A stretch of DNA of 64,000 nt from Allostella sp. ATCC 35155 (GTDB lineage Bacteria > Pseudomonadota > Alphaproteobacteria > ATCC43930 > Allostellaceae): assembly GCA_006738865.1 (NCBI GenBank), contig AP019701.1:1794001-1858000 (forward strand), given 5' to 3'. Both the position numbers and the translations under genes were made by a program. Positions 16,841 to 25,439 of this stretch are shown one piece after another. Position 1 is the stretch's first letter. Each line of letters begins with the position of its first letter. The notes below the pieces were generated by a model. It was not told the origin of the DNA and ran no database searches. It was given only the letters and a program-made list of their open reading frames with translations.

Positions 16841-18139
16841 TCAGCTGCGAATGTCGATGAAGGCGCTGCGCCGCAGGTCGCGGATGACGCGGCGCGCGAC
16901 GTTTTCCAGGCGCTGGAGCATCAGGCTCTCGGTGATCGCCTCGCGGTCGAATTTTTCCTCGACCCGCTTCGGCTCGTCGCGCTCGCAGACCATCAGGATG
17001 ACGAAGCCGCCCTCGGTCTGCAGCGGCTGGGTGGCGCTTCCGACCGGCTGGCGCGCGACCAGCTGGCGCAGGCCGGCCGGCATGTCCCCGAGGCGGACGC
17101 GGCCGAGATCGCCCGACAGCGATCCGGCACCGCTGCGATCCGCCGTCATGTCGGCGCAGTCGCGGACGGTGCGGCTCAGCTGTTCGGCGAGCTGTCGCCG
17201 CTCCTGGATCACCTCGGGCGTGCTGCCGGGGGCCACGGGCACCACGATCTGGCGCAGCGCGACCATCTGGTCCTCGGAGACCGCCGCCGTCGCCCCCTCG
17301 GGCATCCGGCGCTCGATCATCAGCAGGATGTAGTAGCCCCCCGGAAGCTTGATCGGGCGGCTAAGCTCGCCCGGCTGCATCCGCTCGACCACGGCTTCCA
17401 GCGTCGGGTCGAGCTGTCCCGGCCGAATCCAGCCGAGGTCGCCGCCGTTGGCGGCAGAGGCCGAGCGGGAGAACTGCTGCGCGACCTGGGTGAAGCGCAC
17501 GCCCTGCCGCATCTGCTCGATCAGGCGCTCGGCGAGGCGGCGTACTTCGTCCTCATCCTCGGGGTTCTCGACCGGCAGATAGATCTCGGCGACGCGGCGC
17601 TCGACCGTGTTGCGGGCGGCGATGCGCTCCTGGATCGCCTCGTCGATCTCCTCCTCGCTGACGCTGATGCTGCGGGCATGGCGTCGGCGCATCAGCTTGG
17701 ACCAGGCGATGCTGGCCCGGATCTGTTCGATGGCCGTCGAGCGCTGGATCTCGTTCTGGTCGAGCCAGGCGACGAAGCCGCCGGGGCCCATGTTGTTCTG
17801 CCGCTCCAGCCGGGCGAGGTTGTCGGCGATCTCCCGCTCGGTCACGGTGATGTTGGCCCGCGCCGCCTCCTGCAGCTGCAGGCGTTCGTCGATCAGGTTG
17901 CGCAGCACCTGCGGCCGCAGGCGCTCCATGTTCTCGGCCGTCGGCGCCATGCCGGAGGCCACGGTCGCCAGTCGCAGCCGCACCGCCACGTCGTGGCCGG
18001 TGATGACCTCCTCGTTGACCACCGCCGCGATGCGGGTCGAGGCCTGCTGGGCCCATGCGGCACCGACGGCGGCGAGGGACAGCAGGATCGCGGCGACGGC
18101 GGCGTGGCAGCGGAAGCGACGGCCGAGAGACATGCGCAT
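16841..18139 (-). CDS. surA: periplasmic chaperone/peptidyl-prolyl isomerase SurA
   Basis: Protein of 432 aa with a signal peptide ending in AAWA-QQ. It escorts unfolded outer-membrane proteins across the periplasm. A SurA N-terminal domain (VNEEVITGHDV, residues about 30-165) is followed by two parvulin-type domains: the first with GGDLGWIRPGQLDP, the second with SGDLGRVRLGDMP. The ATG at 18139 shares a base with the lptD stop (TAATG), so it is translationally coupled to lptD, one of its best-known client types; a second in-frame ATG lies two codons on. Confidence 0.94.
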   Translation of the reverse strand: MRMSLGRRFRCHAAVAAILLSLAAVGAAWAQQASTRIAAVVNEEVITGHDVAVRLRLATVASGMAPTAENMERLRPQVLRNLIDERLQLQEAARANITVTEREIADNLARLERQNNMGPGGFVAWLDQNEIQRSTAIEQIRASIAWSKLMRRRHARSISVSEEEIDEAIQERIAARNTVERRVAEIYLPVENPEDEDEVRRLAERLIEQMRQGVRFTQVAQQFSRSASAANGGDLGWIRPGQLDPTLEAVVERMQPGELSRPIKLPGGYYILLMIERRMPEGATAAVSEDQMVALRQIVVPVAPGSTPEVIQERRQLAEQLSRTVRDCADMTADRSGAGSLSGDLGRVRLGDMPAGLRQLVARQPVGSATQPLQTEGGFVILMVCERDEPKRVEEKFDREAITESLMLQRLENVARRVIRDLRRSAFIDIRS

Positions 18140-20382
18140 TACATCAGGTCCACGCGGGGCAAGCCGAACTCGCCCAGGTTCTTGAAGAAGAGGCGGACCA
18201 GGATCGCATCGGACGGCTCGATGTCGAGATCCCGGGTGCGCGTGCGCCGATAGCTGACGACGATCGCGAAGCACTCGTCCTCATACTTGGCACCGAAGGC
18301 AGAATCCAGAAGATCGCCCCCGTTGGTGAGGTCGATCGTGCCGCGGCCGAAGACGGACCAGTAGTTGGAGATTCGCGCCGTACCGCCGATGGCGAGCTCC
18401 TCGCGCCGGCCGGTGACGGGCTCGTTGGTCGGCCGGTCGAGGTAGATGTAGCTGCCATAGACCTTGAGCCAGGACGGCCCGCCGGCCGCGCCGATCTCGT
18501 GTCGCCGCGGCGTCAGATCGTCCTTGTCGAGGCGGAACCGGTAGAGCAGGTCGAGATACTCCGACGGCGAGACGACGAACCGGCCGACGATGTCGGACCG
18601 CTGGTCCTCCGCGCCGGAGCCCACCGGCATCGCCCGGTTCTCCTGGAAGCTGTAGCTCTGGGCGACGAAGGCGCGCACGCTCATGCCGCCGGCGAGATAG
18701 GCGCCGAGGTTGAGGCCGTAGGCGATGCGCTGGCCGCCATCGTAGCGGTCGAGGCCGGGGAAGCGGTTCGGCCGCATGATGTTCACGTCGTTCAGCTCGA
18801 AGCCGAGGCTGTCCTCGTTGGGCACGTCGCTCTGGCGGCCAAGCACCGGCGCGACGGCCAGCATCGCCACCGGCTCGATCAGGTACTGGACGCCGGGGTC
18901 GTTGCGGACCCAGGGGTAGCTCCAGTTGACCGACAGCTGCGGCATCATGCGGGCGGTGGTGGCGTTCTTGGTCGGGCTGGCGTCGCCGAGAGAGTCGTCG
19001 GTCGGGACGTCCTTGGCCCAGTAGGCGTCGCCGCGCAGGCTGGCGGCGAAGACGTACCGGTCGCCCAGCGGCGACTGCCAGGGCATCTGCCAGCCGCCGT
19101 TGATCGAGATGCGGCGGCTGTCGGTGCCGTCCTCGCGATAGAGGTTGAGGATGTTGGCGTCGACCGACCAGTAGGCGCCCAGTTCGTTCGGCTCGCCCAG
19201 ATAGTGGACGGTCGCGGTCGGGGCCACGATCGGCTGGCGGGTGTCCCGGTCCTCGGGCCGCAGCCCCTGGAAGGCGTAGGCGGCGACCTCGGCGTAGCTG
19301 CGGCCGCGGAAGCCCTCGGCGAACAGGCGGGTGGTCAGCGACTCCTCCGACCCGTAGCCGTAGCGCCGCATGTAGGTCTTGTCGGTCGCGCGGGCGAGGT
19401 CGATGCCGGCCCGCCAGGTGTTGTCGATGTCGATGCGGCCCTTGCCCTTCACATGGCCGCGGAACTGGTTCTGTTCGACGATCGGGTTCTCGTCCGTCCC
19501 GGTGGTGCGGTCGGCGACGGTGCCGCTGGCCTCGATCTCGTAGAAGCCGTTGCGCAGGCGCTGGCGGAACTCGCCGCCCAGGACGATGCCCTGCTGGGTC
19601 GTGATGATCGGGTCGAAGGTGAAATCCATGCTGTCGGACAGCACGAAATAGTACGGAACCCGGACGAAGCCCCCGAGGTCGGTCTTGCTGCCGATCGTCG
19701 GGGGGAGGAAGCCGCTCTGGCGCTTCACCGTCGGGTCGGGGTGCGAGAAGTAGGGCGTGTAGGCGATCGGCACGCCCATGATCTCCATGGTCGCGTCGCG
19801 GTACTGGACGACCTTGCGTTCCTGGTCGTGGATCACGCGGGCGGCGCGGATCTGCCACATCGGCGCCCGCGTCGGGTCGGTCTTGCAGAGGTCGCAGGGC
19901 GAATAGACGCCCTGGTCCAGCTCGGTGCGGTTGCCGCCGGTGCGCGTGGCGTCGTTGCCGGCCATCCGCCCGCCGTCGGTCATCAGCATGCGCACGTTGC
20001 GCACGAACCCTTCGCGCAGGCCCTCCTGAAGCTCGACATAGTCGGCGAAGATGACGTCACCCGTCGGCTCGAGGATGCTGACATTGCCGGACGCGGTCGC
20101 GGTGTTGGTCCGCTGGTTGTAGGAGACGACATCGGCCATCAGCGTCCGCTGGTCCTGCGTCATCTCGACCTTGCCGCGCGCGACGACGATGCCGAGGTCG
20201 CTGTCGACCGACAGCTCCTCTGCCGAGAACAGCACCGGCGCGTTGGTGTTCTGGCCGCCCGGCACCTCGATGGTCCCGCCGCGCGGCTGCGCGGCCGCCC
20301 AGTCCGGGACGAAGGCGATGCCGGCCAGGATAATGCCGAGGGCCGCGGCGTGGGGGCGGGGCAGGCGCATGTCGTCAGCCAT
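18139..20382 (-). CDS. lptD: LPS-assembly outer-membrane protein LptD
   Basis: Outer-membrane translocon barrel, 747 aa, that inserts LPS into the outer leaflet. After a signal peptide (cut near AAAQ, residue about 32) comes an OstA/LptA-like beta-jellyroll (PVLFSAEELSVDSD to about 150), then the LptD barrel (FSHPDPTVKRQSGFLPPTIG onwards). I count only three cysteines: SPCDLCK around residue 165 and one in YEDECF near the C-terminus, so the two-disulfide layout of E. coli LptD cannot form as such. The start overlaps the lptG end by 8 bases. Confidence 0.95.
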   Translation of the reverse strand: MADDMRLPRPHAAALGIILAGIAFVPDWAAAQPRGGTIEVPGGQNTNAPVLFSAEELSVDSDLGIVVARGKVEMTQDQRTLMADVVSYNQRTNTATASGNVSILEPTGDVIFADYVELQEGLREGFVRNVRMLMTDGGRMAGNDATRTGGNRTELDQGVYSPCDLCKTDPTRAPMWQIRAARVIHDQERKVVQYRDATMEIMGVPIAYTPYFSHPDPTVKRQSGFLPPTIGSKTDLGGFVRVPYYFVLSDSMDFTFDPIITTQQGIVLGGEFRQRLRNGFYEIEASGTVADRTTGTDENPIVEQNQFRGHVKGKGRIDIDNTWRAGIDLARATDKTYMRRYGYGSEESLTTRLFAEGFRGRSYAEVAAYAFQGLRPEDRDTRQPIVAPTATVHYLGEPNELGAYWSVDANILNLYREDGTDSRRISINGGWQMPWQSPLGDRYVFAASLRGDAYWAKDVPTDDSLGDASPTKNATTARMMPQLSVNWSYPWVRNDPGVQYLIEPVAMLAVAPVLGRQSDVPNEDSLGFELNDVNIMRPNRFPGLDRYDGGQRIAYGLNLGAYLAGGMSVRAFVAQSYSFQENRAMPVGSGAEDQRSDIVGRFVVSPSEYLDLLYRFRLDKDDLTPRRHEIGAAGGPSWLKVYGSYIYLDRPTNEPVTGRREELAIGGTARISNYWSVFGRGTIDLTNGGDLLDSAFGAKYEDECFAIVVSYRRTRTRDLDIEPSDAILVRLFFKNLGEFGLPRVDLM

Positions 20383-21466
20383 CTTCGGCGTGTAGCAGAA
20401 TTGAGGCCCCGAGCAACAGGCAGACGCCGGCAGGAGTCCAGGCCGCGAGTGCGATCGGGATGTTCGCCGCCAGCCCGAGGGCGAAGACGACGTCCGAGAG
20501 GAAGTGCAGCAGGAAGCCCGTCAGGACGCCGCCCATGATCAGCCAGGTCGTGCCGCCGCGCCGTGTATGGCGCAGGGCGAAGGTGGCCGCGATCAGCACC
20601 AGCGCACCGAGCAGGATCGGCTGCGCCAGCAGCGTATGCCAGTAGAGGCGGTGGCGGTGGGCGGAAAAGCCGGCGGTCTCCAGCAGGGTGATGAAGCCCG
20701 GCAGCTCCCAGAAGGACATCGTCTCGGGCGCCGCGAAGCTCTCCTGCAGGCTGCTGGCCGTCATGGTCGTCGGCAGCACGAACGCGCCGATCGGCGTCGA
20801 CGATTCGCCGGGTCGCCAGCTCCAGGCGTCGTTGAGCCGCCAGTTGCGCTCCTCGAGCCGTGCGCTGGGGGCGTCGATGCGGCGCACGACCCGGTCGTCC
20901 TCGCGGAACCGGAGCACCGTCACGTCGAGCAGTTCGCCGTCCGGGGCGACGCGCAGCGCGTGGATGATGCTGAAACCGTCCGTGTCGCGCTGGCGCAGCC
21001 AAAGGCCGGTGCGCGACAGGGCGAACTCGCTGGTCCGCCCCTTCAGCACCCGGTTCTCGAGATTGTCGTAGCGATTGCGCAGGACAGAAGCCACGGGGTT
21101 GAACACCGTCACGACCAGCACGCCGATCGCGACCGCCAGCAGGACCGCCGGGGCAAGGAACTGCCACGCGGAGACGCCGGCGGCCCGTGCCACCAGGAGT
21201 TCGCTGCTCCGTGTCAGTCGCCAGAAGGCGAGCATGCTGCCGAACAGCATCGCGAAGGGCAGGATCTCCTGGGCCAGGTAGGGCAGCTTGAACACCGCCA
21301 TCTGCATCACGATCGCCAGCGTCGCGTCGGCCTTGCTGCCGGAGCGGCGCAGCAGCTCGACCACGTCGATGACGAAGGCGACGCCGACCATTGCCAGGAA
21401 GACGCTGGCGCACCACACCGCGAACTGGCGCGCGATGTAGCGCGAGAGGGTGGGCGAGACGCTCAT
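20375..21466 (-). CDS. lptG: LPS export ABC transporter permease LptG
   Basis: YjgP/YjgQ-family permease, 363 aa, that with LptF and the ATPase LptB extracts LPS from the inner membrane. Three N-terminal helices (FAVWCASVFLAMVGVAFVI and following, residues about 12-120), a periplasmic beta-jellyroll (about 125-265) and three C-terminal helices. The ATG at 21466 overlaps the lptF stop (ATGA). It ends inside the lptD start region. No lptB is present in the window. Confidence 0.95.
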   Translation of the reverse strand: MSVSPTLSRYIARQFAVWCASVFLAMVGVAFVIDVVELLRRSGSKADATLAIVMQMAVFKLPYLAQEILPFAMLFGSMLAFWRLTRSSELLVARAAGVSAWQFLAPAVLLAVAIGVLVVTVFNPVASVLRNRYDNLENRVLKGRTSEFALSRTGLWLRQRDTDGFSIIHALRVAPDGELLDVTVLRFREDDRVVRRIDAPSARLEERNWRLNDAWSWRPGESSTPIGAFVLPTTMTASSLQESFAAPETMSFWELPGFITLLETAGFSAHRHRLYWHTLLAQPILLGALVLIAATFALRHTRRGGTTWLIMGGVLTGFLLHFLSDVVFALGLAANIPIALAAWTPAGVCLLLGASILLHAEDG

Positions 21467-22587
21467 GACGCAGCTGCCGGAGCCGCTGGAGCCGCGGCGC
21501 GCCGGGCGCCGCGCCGGCGCAGCATCAGCGCGATGCCGAGCGCGATCGGCAGCAGCAGATTGAGATGCATGAGCGGCAGGAAGCCGATGGACCGGTTGGC
21601 GAGGTTGTTGAAGACGATGTTGCCGATTTGGACGAGGAAGGCGACGGCGATCGCGGCCATCACCCGTCCCGTCTGGCCGCGGCGGTTGAACTCGCCCCCG
21701 AGGAGGAAGCCCAGCGCCAGCAGCGCGTAGGCGAAGGGATAGAGCGGTGCCAGGATGCGCTGATGTCCCTCGACCGTCAGGCGATGGCCGTAATAGCGGT
21801 CGGCCTGGCTTCCCGACGGGAAGAAGAGGTCGGGCAGATAGCGTTCCTGCGGCTCGTGCCAGCGTGCGCCGGGCGCATCCCGGACGTCCCCCAGTTCGAT
21901 GATGTAGCGGTCGAAGGCCAGGACCGAGAGGCGGTGCGTCTTGCGGTCCAACTCCTGGCGGGTGCCGTTGAGCATGACGATGCGCGGTCCCGAATCGGTC
22001 TGGGCGAGGGCGCCGCGCTCGGCCGTCAGCGTCGCCGGGCGGCCCTCGACCCGTTCGTCCTGGATCATCACGCCGAGCAGTTCGCCGCTCTGCGCCTGCT
22101 CGCGGATATAGACCGTGATCTTGTCGGTCATGCTGTTGAACACCCCCTCCTGCAGCAGGATGGAGGCGAAATTGTTGCGGATCTCGAACTGCAGGTCCTT
22201 GAAGGCCCGCAGCGAGGTCGGCAGGAAATAGAGGCTGAGGGCCAAACCCAGGATGCTGGCGGTGGCGGCCGCCATCAGCGCCGGCCGCGCCAGCCGCGCC
22301 TGGCTGAAGCCCGTGGCGCGCAGCACCACCAGTTCGCTGTCGGTGATCAGCCGGTGATAGGTGAAGAGGATCGCGGCAAAGGTCGCGATCGGCAGCACGA
22401 CCTCGAGGAAGCGCGGCAACAGCAGCATCGCCAGATAGAGGAACGTGCCGACCGAGACGCCGCGGTTCACGATCAGCTCGATCAGGCGCAGCGACTGCGA
22501 CAGCCATATGGCGAAGCACAGTCCGAGCGCAATGAAGGCAAGGACCGTCAGGCACTGCCGATATACGTAGCGATCGATGCCCAGCAT
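21463..22587 (-). CDS. lptF: LPS export ABC transporter permease LptF
   Basis: YjgP/YjgQ-family permease, 374 aa, partner of LptG. N-terminal helices (LTVLAFIALGLCFAIWLS), the conserved cytoplasmic loop SELVVLRATGFSQ (coupling to LptB), a periplasmic jellyroll and three C-terminal helices. First gene of lptF-lptG-lptD-surA-pdxA-rsmA. A perfect TATAAT sits only about 10 bases upstream of the ATG and there is no Shine-Dalgarno sequence, so the mRNA may be leaderless or nearly so. The start MLGIDRYVYRQ fits family alignments; an upstream in-frame extension has no similarity. Confidence 0.94.
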   Translation of the reverse strand: MLGIDRYVYRQCLTVLAFIALGLCFAIWLSQSLRLIELIVNRGVSVGTFLYLAMLLLPRFLEVVLPIATFAAILFTYHRLITDSELVVLRATGFSQARLARPALMAAATASILGLALSLYFLPTSLRAFKDLQFEIRNNFASILLQEGVFNSMTDKITVYIREQAQSGELLGVMIQDERVEGRPATLTAERGALAQTDSGPRIVMLNGTRQELDRKTHRLSVLAFDRYIIELGDVRDAPGARWHEPQERYLPDLFFPSGSQADRYYGHRLTVEGHQRILAPLYPFAYALLALGFLLGGEFNRRGQTGRVMAAIAVAFLVQIGNIVFNNLANRSIGFLPLMHLNLLLPIALGIALMLRRRGARRAAAPAAPAAAS

Positions 22588-22597
22588 GGCGCGACCG

Positions 22598-22603
22598 ATT
22601 ATA
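22598..22603 (-). promoter_or_regulatory. candidate -10 box for lptF
   Basis: Perfect TATAAT on the minus strand, 10 bases before the lptF ATG. No convincing -35 box at 16-18 bases; the closest is ATCCGC. Transcription would begin about 4 bases before the start codon, implying a leaderless message. Confidence 0.35.
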
Positions 22604-22650
22604 GGAAGTCGGCCCGCGTCGCGGATAGAAGCAAATATCCGGCGGTGCCG

Positions 22651-22680
22651 TTGACATGGGTCGGTGCCGGGGGCTATCCG
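22651..22680 (+). promoter_or_regulatory. candidate sigma-70 promoter for pepA
   Basis: TTGACA at 22651-22656, then 18 bases and TATCCG at 22675-22680, followed by pepA at 22730. The -35 is perfect; the -10 is weak. It lies in the 142-base gap divergent from lptF. Confidence 0.4.
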
Positions 22681-22729
22681 GGCCGGTCGTATCGATCGCA
22701 TTGACACGCAGGCTGGAGATCGCCCCCCG

Positions 22730-24220
22730 ATGGATATCCGTTTCGCCAATGCCGCGACGCCGAAGTCGGGCGCTCTCGTGCTGCCGGTCTATGACGGGCG
22801 AGCGCTCTCCGAGGCCGGGCAGGCCGTCGACACCGCCACGGGCGGCCAGCTCGTCCGCGCCATGGAGGGCAGCCGCTTCGAGGGTCGCAAGGACCAGCAG
22901 CTCGCCGTGGCGGCGCCGGCTGGCCTGCCGGTCAGCCGGGTGCTGCTGATCGGCGTCGGCAAGCCGGCGGACGCCGGTGCCGAGCGCTTCCAGGCGCTGG
23001 GCGGCCTGGCCTGTGCGGCGCTCAATGCGGCGGGCGACAAGGAGGGCACCATCCTGATCGACGGGGTCGAGGGGCTGGCGCTGCCGCTCGCCGACGCCGC
23101 GGCCGAGGCGGCCTACGGCGCGCGCCTGCGCAGCTATCGCTTCGACAAGTACCGCACCACCGAGAAGGCCGAGAAGAAGCCGACCCTGGCGAAGCTGACG
23201 GTCGCCGCGACGTCCGCTGCCAAGCGCGCCTATGCCGGCCGCGAGGCGGTGGCGGACGGGATTTTCCTTGCCCGCGACCTCGTGTCCGAGCCGGGCAACG
23301 TGCTCTATCCCGAGACCTTCGCCGAGGCCATCAAGGCGCTGAAGAAGGACGGGGTCGGCGTCGAGATCCTGGACGAGAAGGCGCTGCGCAAGCTCGGCAT
23401 GGGGGCGCTGATCGGCGTCGCACAGGGCAGCGTGCGCCCGCCGCGGGTCGTCGTCATGCAGTGGGAGGGCGGCCGCAAGGGCGAGGCGCCGATCGCCTTC
23501 GTCGGCAAGGGCGTCACCTTCGACACCGGCGGCATCTCCCTCAAGGGCGGCGCCGGCATGGAGGACATGAAGTGGGACATGGCCGGCGCCGGGGTCGTCG
23601 TCGGCCTGATGCGGGCGCTGGCGCGGCGCGAGGCGGCGGTGAACGCGGTCGGCGTCGTGGCGCTGGTCGAGAACATGCCGGACGGCAACGCGCAGCGGCC
23701 GGGCGACATCGTCAAGTCGATGTCGGGCCAGACGATCGAGGTCCACAACACCGATGCCGAGGGGCGTCTGATCCTCGCCGACGCCTGCTGGTACACCCAG
23801 GACCGCTTCCGCCCCAAGGCGATGATCGACCTGGCGACCCTGACCGGGGCCATCATCATCGCCCTCGGCGACCATCATGCCGGCCTGTTCTCGAACGACG
23901 ACGAGCTGTCGCAGCGGCTGACGGCCGCCGGTACCGCGGTCGGCGAGCGGCTGTGGCGGCTGCCGCTGACCGACTACTACGACAAGCAGATCGACAGCGA
24001 CGCGGCCGACGTGAAGAACATCGCCGGCAACCGCAACGCGGGCAGCATCATCGGCGCGCAGTTCATCCAGCGCTTCGTCAACAAGGTGCCGTGGGCGCAC
24101 CTCGACATCGCCGGCGTGACCTGGTCGAAGTCGGATTCGGCGATCACGCCCAAGGGCGCGACCGCGTTCGGGCTGCGCCTGCTCGACCGGCTGGTCGCCG
24201 AGCACTACGAAGGCAAGTGA
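22730..24220 (+). CDS. pepA: leucyl aminopeptidase (M17)
   Basis: Cytosolic M17 aminopeptidase, 496 aa, removes N-terminal residues from peptides; PepA also binds DNA in some bacteria. Seen: the dinuclear zinc and catalytic residues in VGKGVTFDTGGISLK, then MKWDMAGAGVV and the signature NTDAEGRLILAD. The N-terminal macro-like domain covers residues about 1-160. The ATG at 22730 gives the normal family N-terminus. Its stop overlaps the holC start (GTGA). The pepA-holC pair is conserved across Proteobacteria, as is the divergent lptF. Confidence 0.95.
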   Translation: MDIRFANAATPKSGALVLPVYDGRALSEAGQAVDTATGGQLVRAMEGSRFEGRKDQQLAVAAPAGLPVSRVLLIGVGKPADAGAERFQALGGLACAALNAAGDKEGTILIDGVEGLALPLADAAAEAAYGARLRSYRFDKYRTTEKAEKKPTLAKLTVAATSAAKRAYAGREAVADGIFLARDLVSEPGNVLYPETFAEAIKALKKDGVGVEILDEKALRKLGMGALIGVAQGSVRPPRVVVMQWEGGRKGEAPIAFVGKGVTFDTGGISLKGGAGMEDMKWDMAGAGVVVGLMRALARREAAVNAVGVVALVENMPDGNAQRPGDIVKSMSGQTIEVHNTDAEGRLILADACWYTQDRFRPKAMIDLATLTGAIIIALGDHHAGLFSNDDELSQRLTAAGTAVGERLWRLPLTDYYDKQIDSDAADVKNIAGNRNAGSIIGAQFIQRFVNKVPWAHLDIAGVTWSKSDSAITPKGATAFGLRLLDRLVAEHYEGK

Positions 24221-24666
24221 CGGAAATCGGCTTCTACCACCTGACGCGCACGCCGCTCGAACGCGCGTTGCCCCGCCTTCTGGAGAAGGTCGCGGGCAGC
24301 GGGCGCCGGGCGGTGGTGCTGACGGGCTCGGAAGAGCGGGCCGAAGCCCTGAACGCGCTGCTCTGGACCTACGACCCGGACAGCTTCCTGCCGCACGGCA
24401 CGGCCCGCGACGGCCGGGCCGGCGAGCAGCCGATCTGGTTGACCGACAGCGACGAGAATCCCAACGGCGCGACCGTCCTGGTCCTGATCGACGGCATGGT
24501 CTCGGCCCGTCTCGCCGACTATGAGCGGTGCCTCGATCTCTTCGACGGCAACGACCCCGAGGCGGTCGCTGCCGCCCGCGAGCGCTGGCGCGGCGCCAAG
24601 CAGGCCGGCCACGCGCTGACCTACTGGCAGCAGACCGAGCAGGGCGGCTGGCAGGCGCGGGCCTGA
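24217..24666 (+). CDS. holC: DNA polymerase III chi subunit
   Basis: HolC, 149 aa, a clamp-loader accessory that binds single-stranded-DNA-binding protein. It starts with GTG overlapping the pepA TGA and opens [20 protein letters not shown], the usual HolC beginning. Other family features are [14 protein letters not shown], then PIWLTD and a C-terminal [10 protein letters not shown]. The length is normal for alphaproteobacterial HolC. Translational coupling to pepA is likely. Confidence 0.93.
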   Translation: MTEIGFYHLTRTPLERALPRLLEKVAGSGRRAVVLTGSEERAEALNALLWTYDPDSFLPHGTARDGRAGEQPIWLTDSDENPNGATVLVLIDGMVSARLADYERCLDLFDGNDPEAVAAARERWRGAKQAGHALTYWQQTEQGGWQARA

Positions 24667-24681
24667 GGCATTTCCTCGCGG

Positions 24682-24710
24682 TTGCGGCCCATCGGGGCCG
24701 TCGCTATAAC
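24682..24710 (+). promoter_or_regulatory. sigma-70 promoter for ndk
   Basis: TTGCGG at 24682-24687, a 17-base spacer and TATAAC at 24705-24710, 34 bases before the ndk ATG. The best-looking housekeeping promoter in the window. Confidence 0.6.
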
Positions 24711-24743
24711 CCCGCGACTTTTCTCCCCCAGAAAGAGGATTCC

Positions 24744-25166
24744 ATGGCGGTCGAACGCACTTTGTCGATCATCAAGCCGGACGCGACCCGTCGCAACCTG
24801 ACCGGCAAGATCAACGCCCGGTTCGAGGAGCAGGGCCTGCGCATCGTCGCGCAGAAGCGGATGCAGCTGACCCGGGACACGGCCGAGAAGTTCTATGCCG
24901 TCCACGCCGAGCGGTCGTTCTTCGACGACCTGTGCTCGTTCATGACCTCGGGTCCGGTCGTCGTGCAGGTTCTCGAGGGCGAGAACGCGGTCGTGCGCAA
25001 CCGCGAGATCATGGGCGCGACCAACCCGGCCAATGCCGCGGCGGGCACCATCCGCAAGGATTTCGCGGAGTCGATCGAGGCGAACTCCGTCCATGGCTCG
25101 GATTCGCCGGAGAATGCGGCGAACGAGATCGCCTTTTTCTTCGCCCAGACCGAAATCGTCGGTTGA
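24744..25166 (+). CDS. ndk: nucleoside diphosphate kinase
   Basis: Ndk, 140 aa, transfers the gamma phosphate among NTPs through a phosphohistidine. Seen: [14 protein letters not shown] at the N-terminus, the [14 protein letters not shown] strand, [14 protein letters not shown], and the active-site histidine in [12 protein letters not shown] (about residue 117). The ATG follows GAAAGAGGA. Full length. A strong hairpin just downstream separates it from a convergent mini-gene. Confidence 0.97.
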   Translation: MAVERTLSIIKPDATRRNLTGKINARFEEQGLRIVAQKRMQLTRDTAEKFYAVHAERSFFDDLCSFMTSGPVVVQVLEGENAVVRNREIMGATNPANAAAGTIRKDFAESIEANSVHGSDSPENAANEIAFFFAQTEIVG

Positions 25167-25172
25167 GCGGTT

Positions 25173-25208
25173 GCGGCCCGTCGCGCCCTCCGCGGGGCGA
25201 CGGGCCGC
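25173..25208. terminator. bidirectional hairpin terminator
   Basis: Perfect 12-base stem (GCGGCCCGTCGC and its complement) with a 12-base GC-rich loop, between the convergent ends of ndk (25166) and the CoxIV mini-gene (25214). No clear T-run follows on either strand, so Rho-independent action is probable rather than certain. Confidence 0.6.
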
Positions 25209-25213
25209 CGCTG

Positions 25214-25348
25214 TCAGATCAGGAACAGGGCCATCAGCGCCAGCGCGACGACGATCGTGGCCGAGGCCCAGGTCGCCATGCGCACGAATGCGTTCCAGGT
25301 GGCCCGGTGGTCGCGCTCGATCGCTTCGAACTTGTTGTCCGCCGCCAT
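25214..25348 (-). CDS. aa3-type cytochrome c oxidase subunit IV
   Basis: A 44-aa mini-protein: a short soluble start (MAADNKFEAIERDHRATWNA), then a basic turn and a single membrane helix (ATWASATIVVALALMALFLI). This matches the bacterial aa3-type oxidase subunit IV family, whose members cap the oxidase with one helix. The start at 25348 has GGGGAT upstream; an ATG four codons earlier is possible. No oxidase subunits I-III are in the window. It is convergent with ndk across a strong hairpin. Confidence 0.8.
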   Translation of the reverse strand: MAADNKFEAIERDHRATWNAFVRMATWASATIVVALALMALFLI

Positions 25349-25439
25349 GAATATCCCCATTCGGTTACCGGTCAGGCGTTCCTGCTAGCGAACCGCCGCG
25401 CGGTTGGCAAGTGGTCGGGCAACCACCGTGTCCGGCATC

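Noticed and set aside
22701-22706. A second perfect TTGACA before pepA
   Set aside because: It is only 24 bases from the start codon, so a -10 box would fall at the ATG. The TTGACA at 22651 is better placed.
20375-24205. A 1276-codon minus-strand frame across lptG, lptF and the pepA region
   Set aside because: Only its 3' part is a real gene (lptG from 21466). The rest is antisense to pepA or out of frame in lptF.
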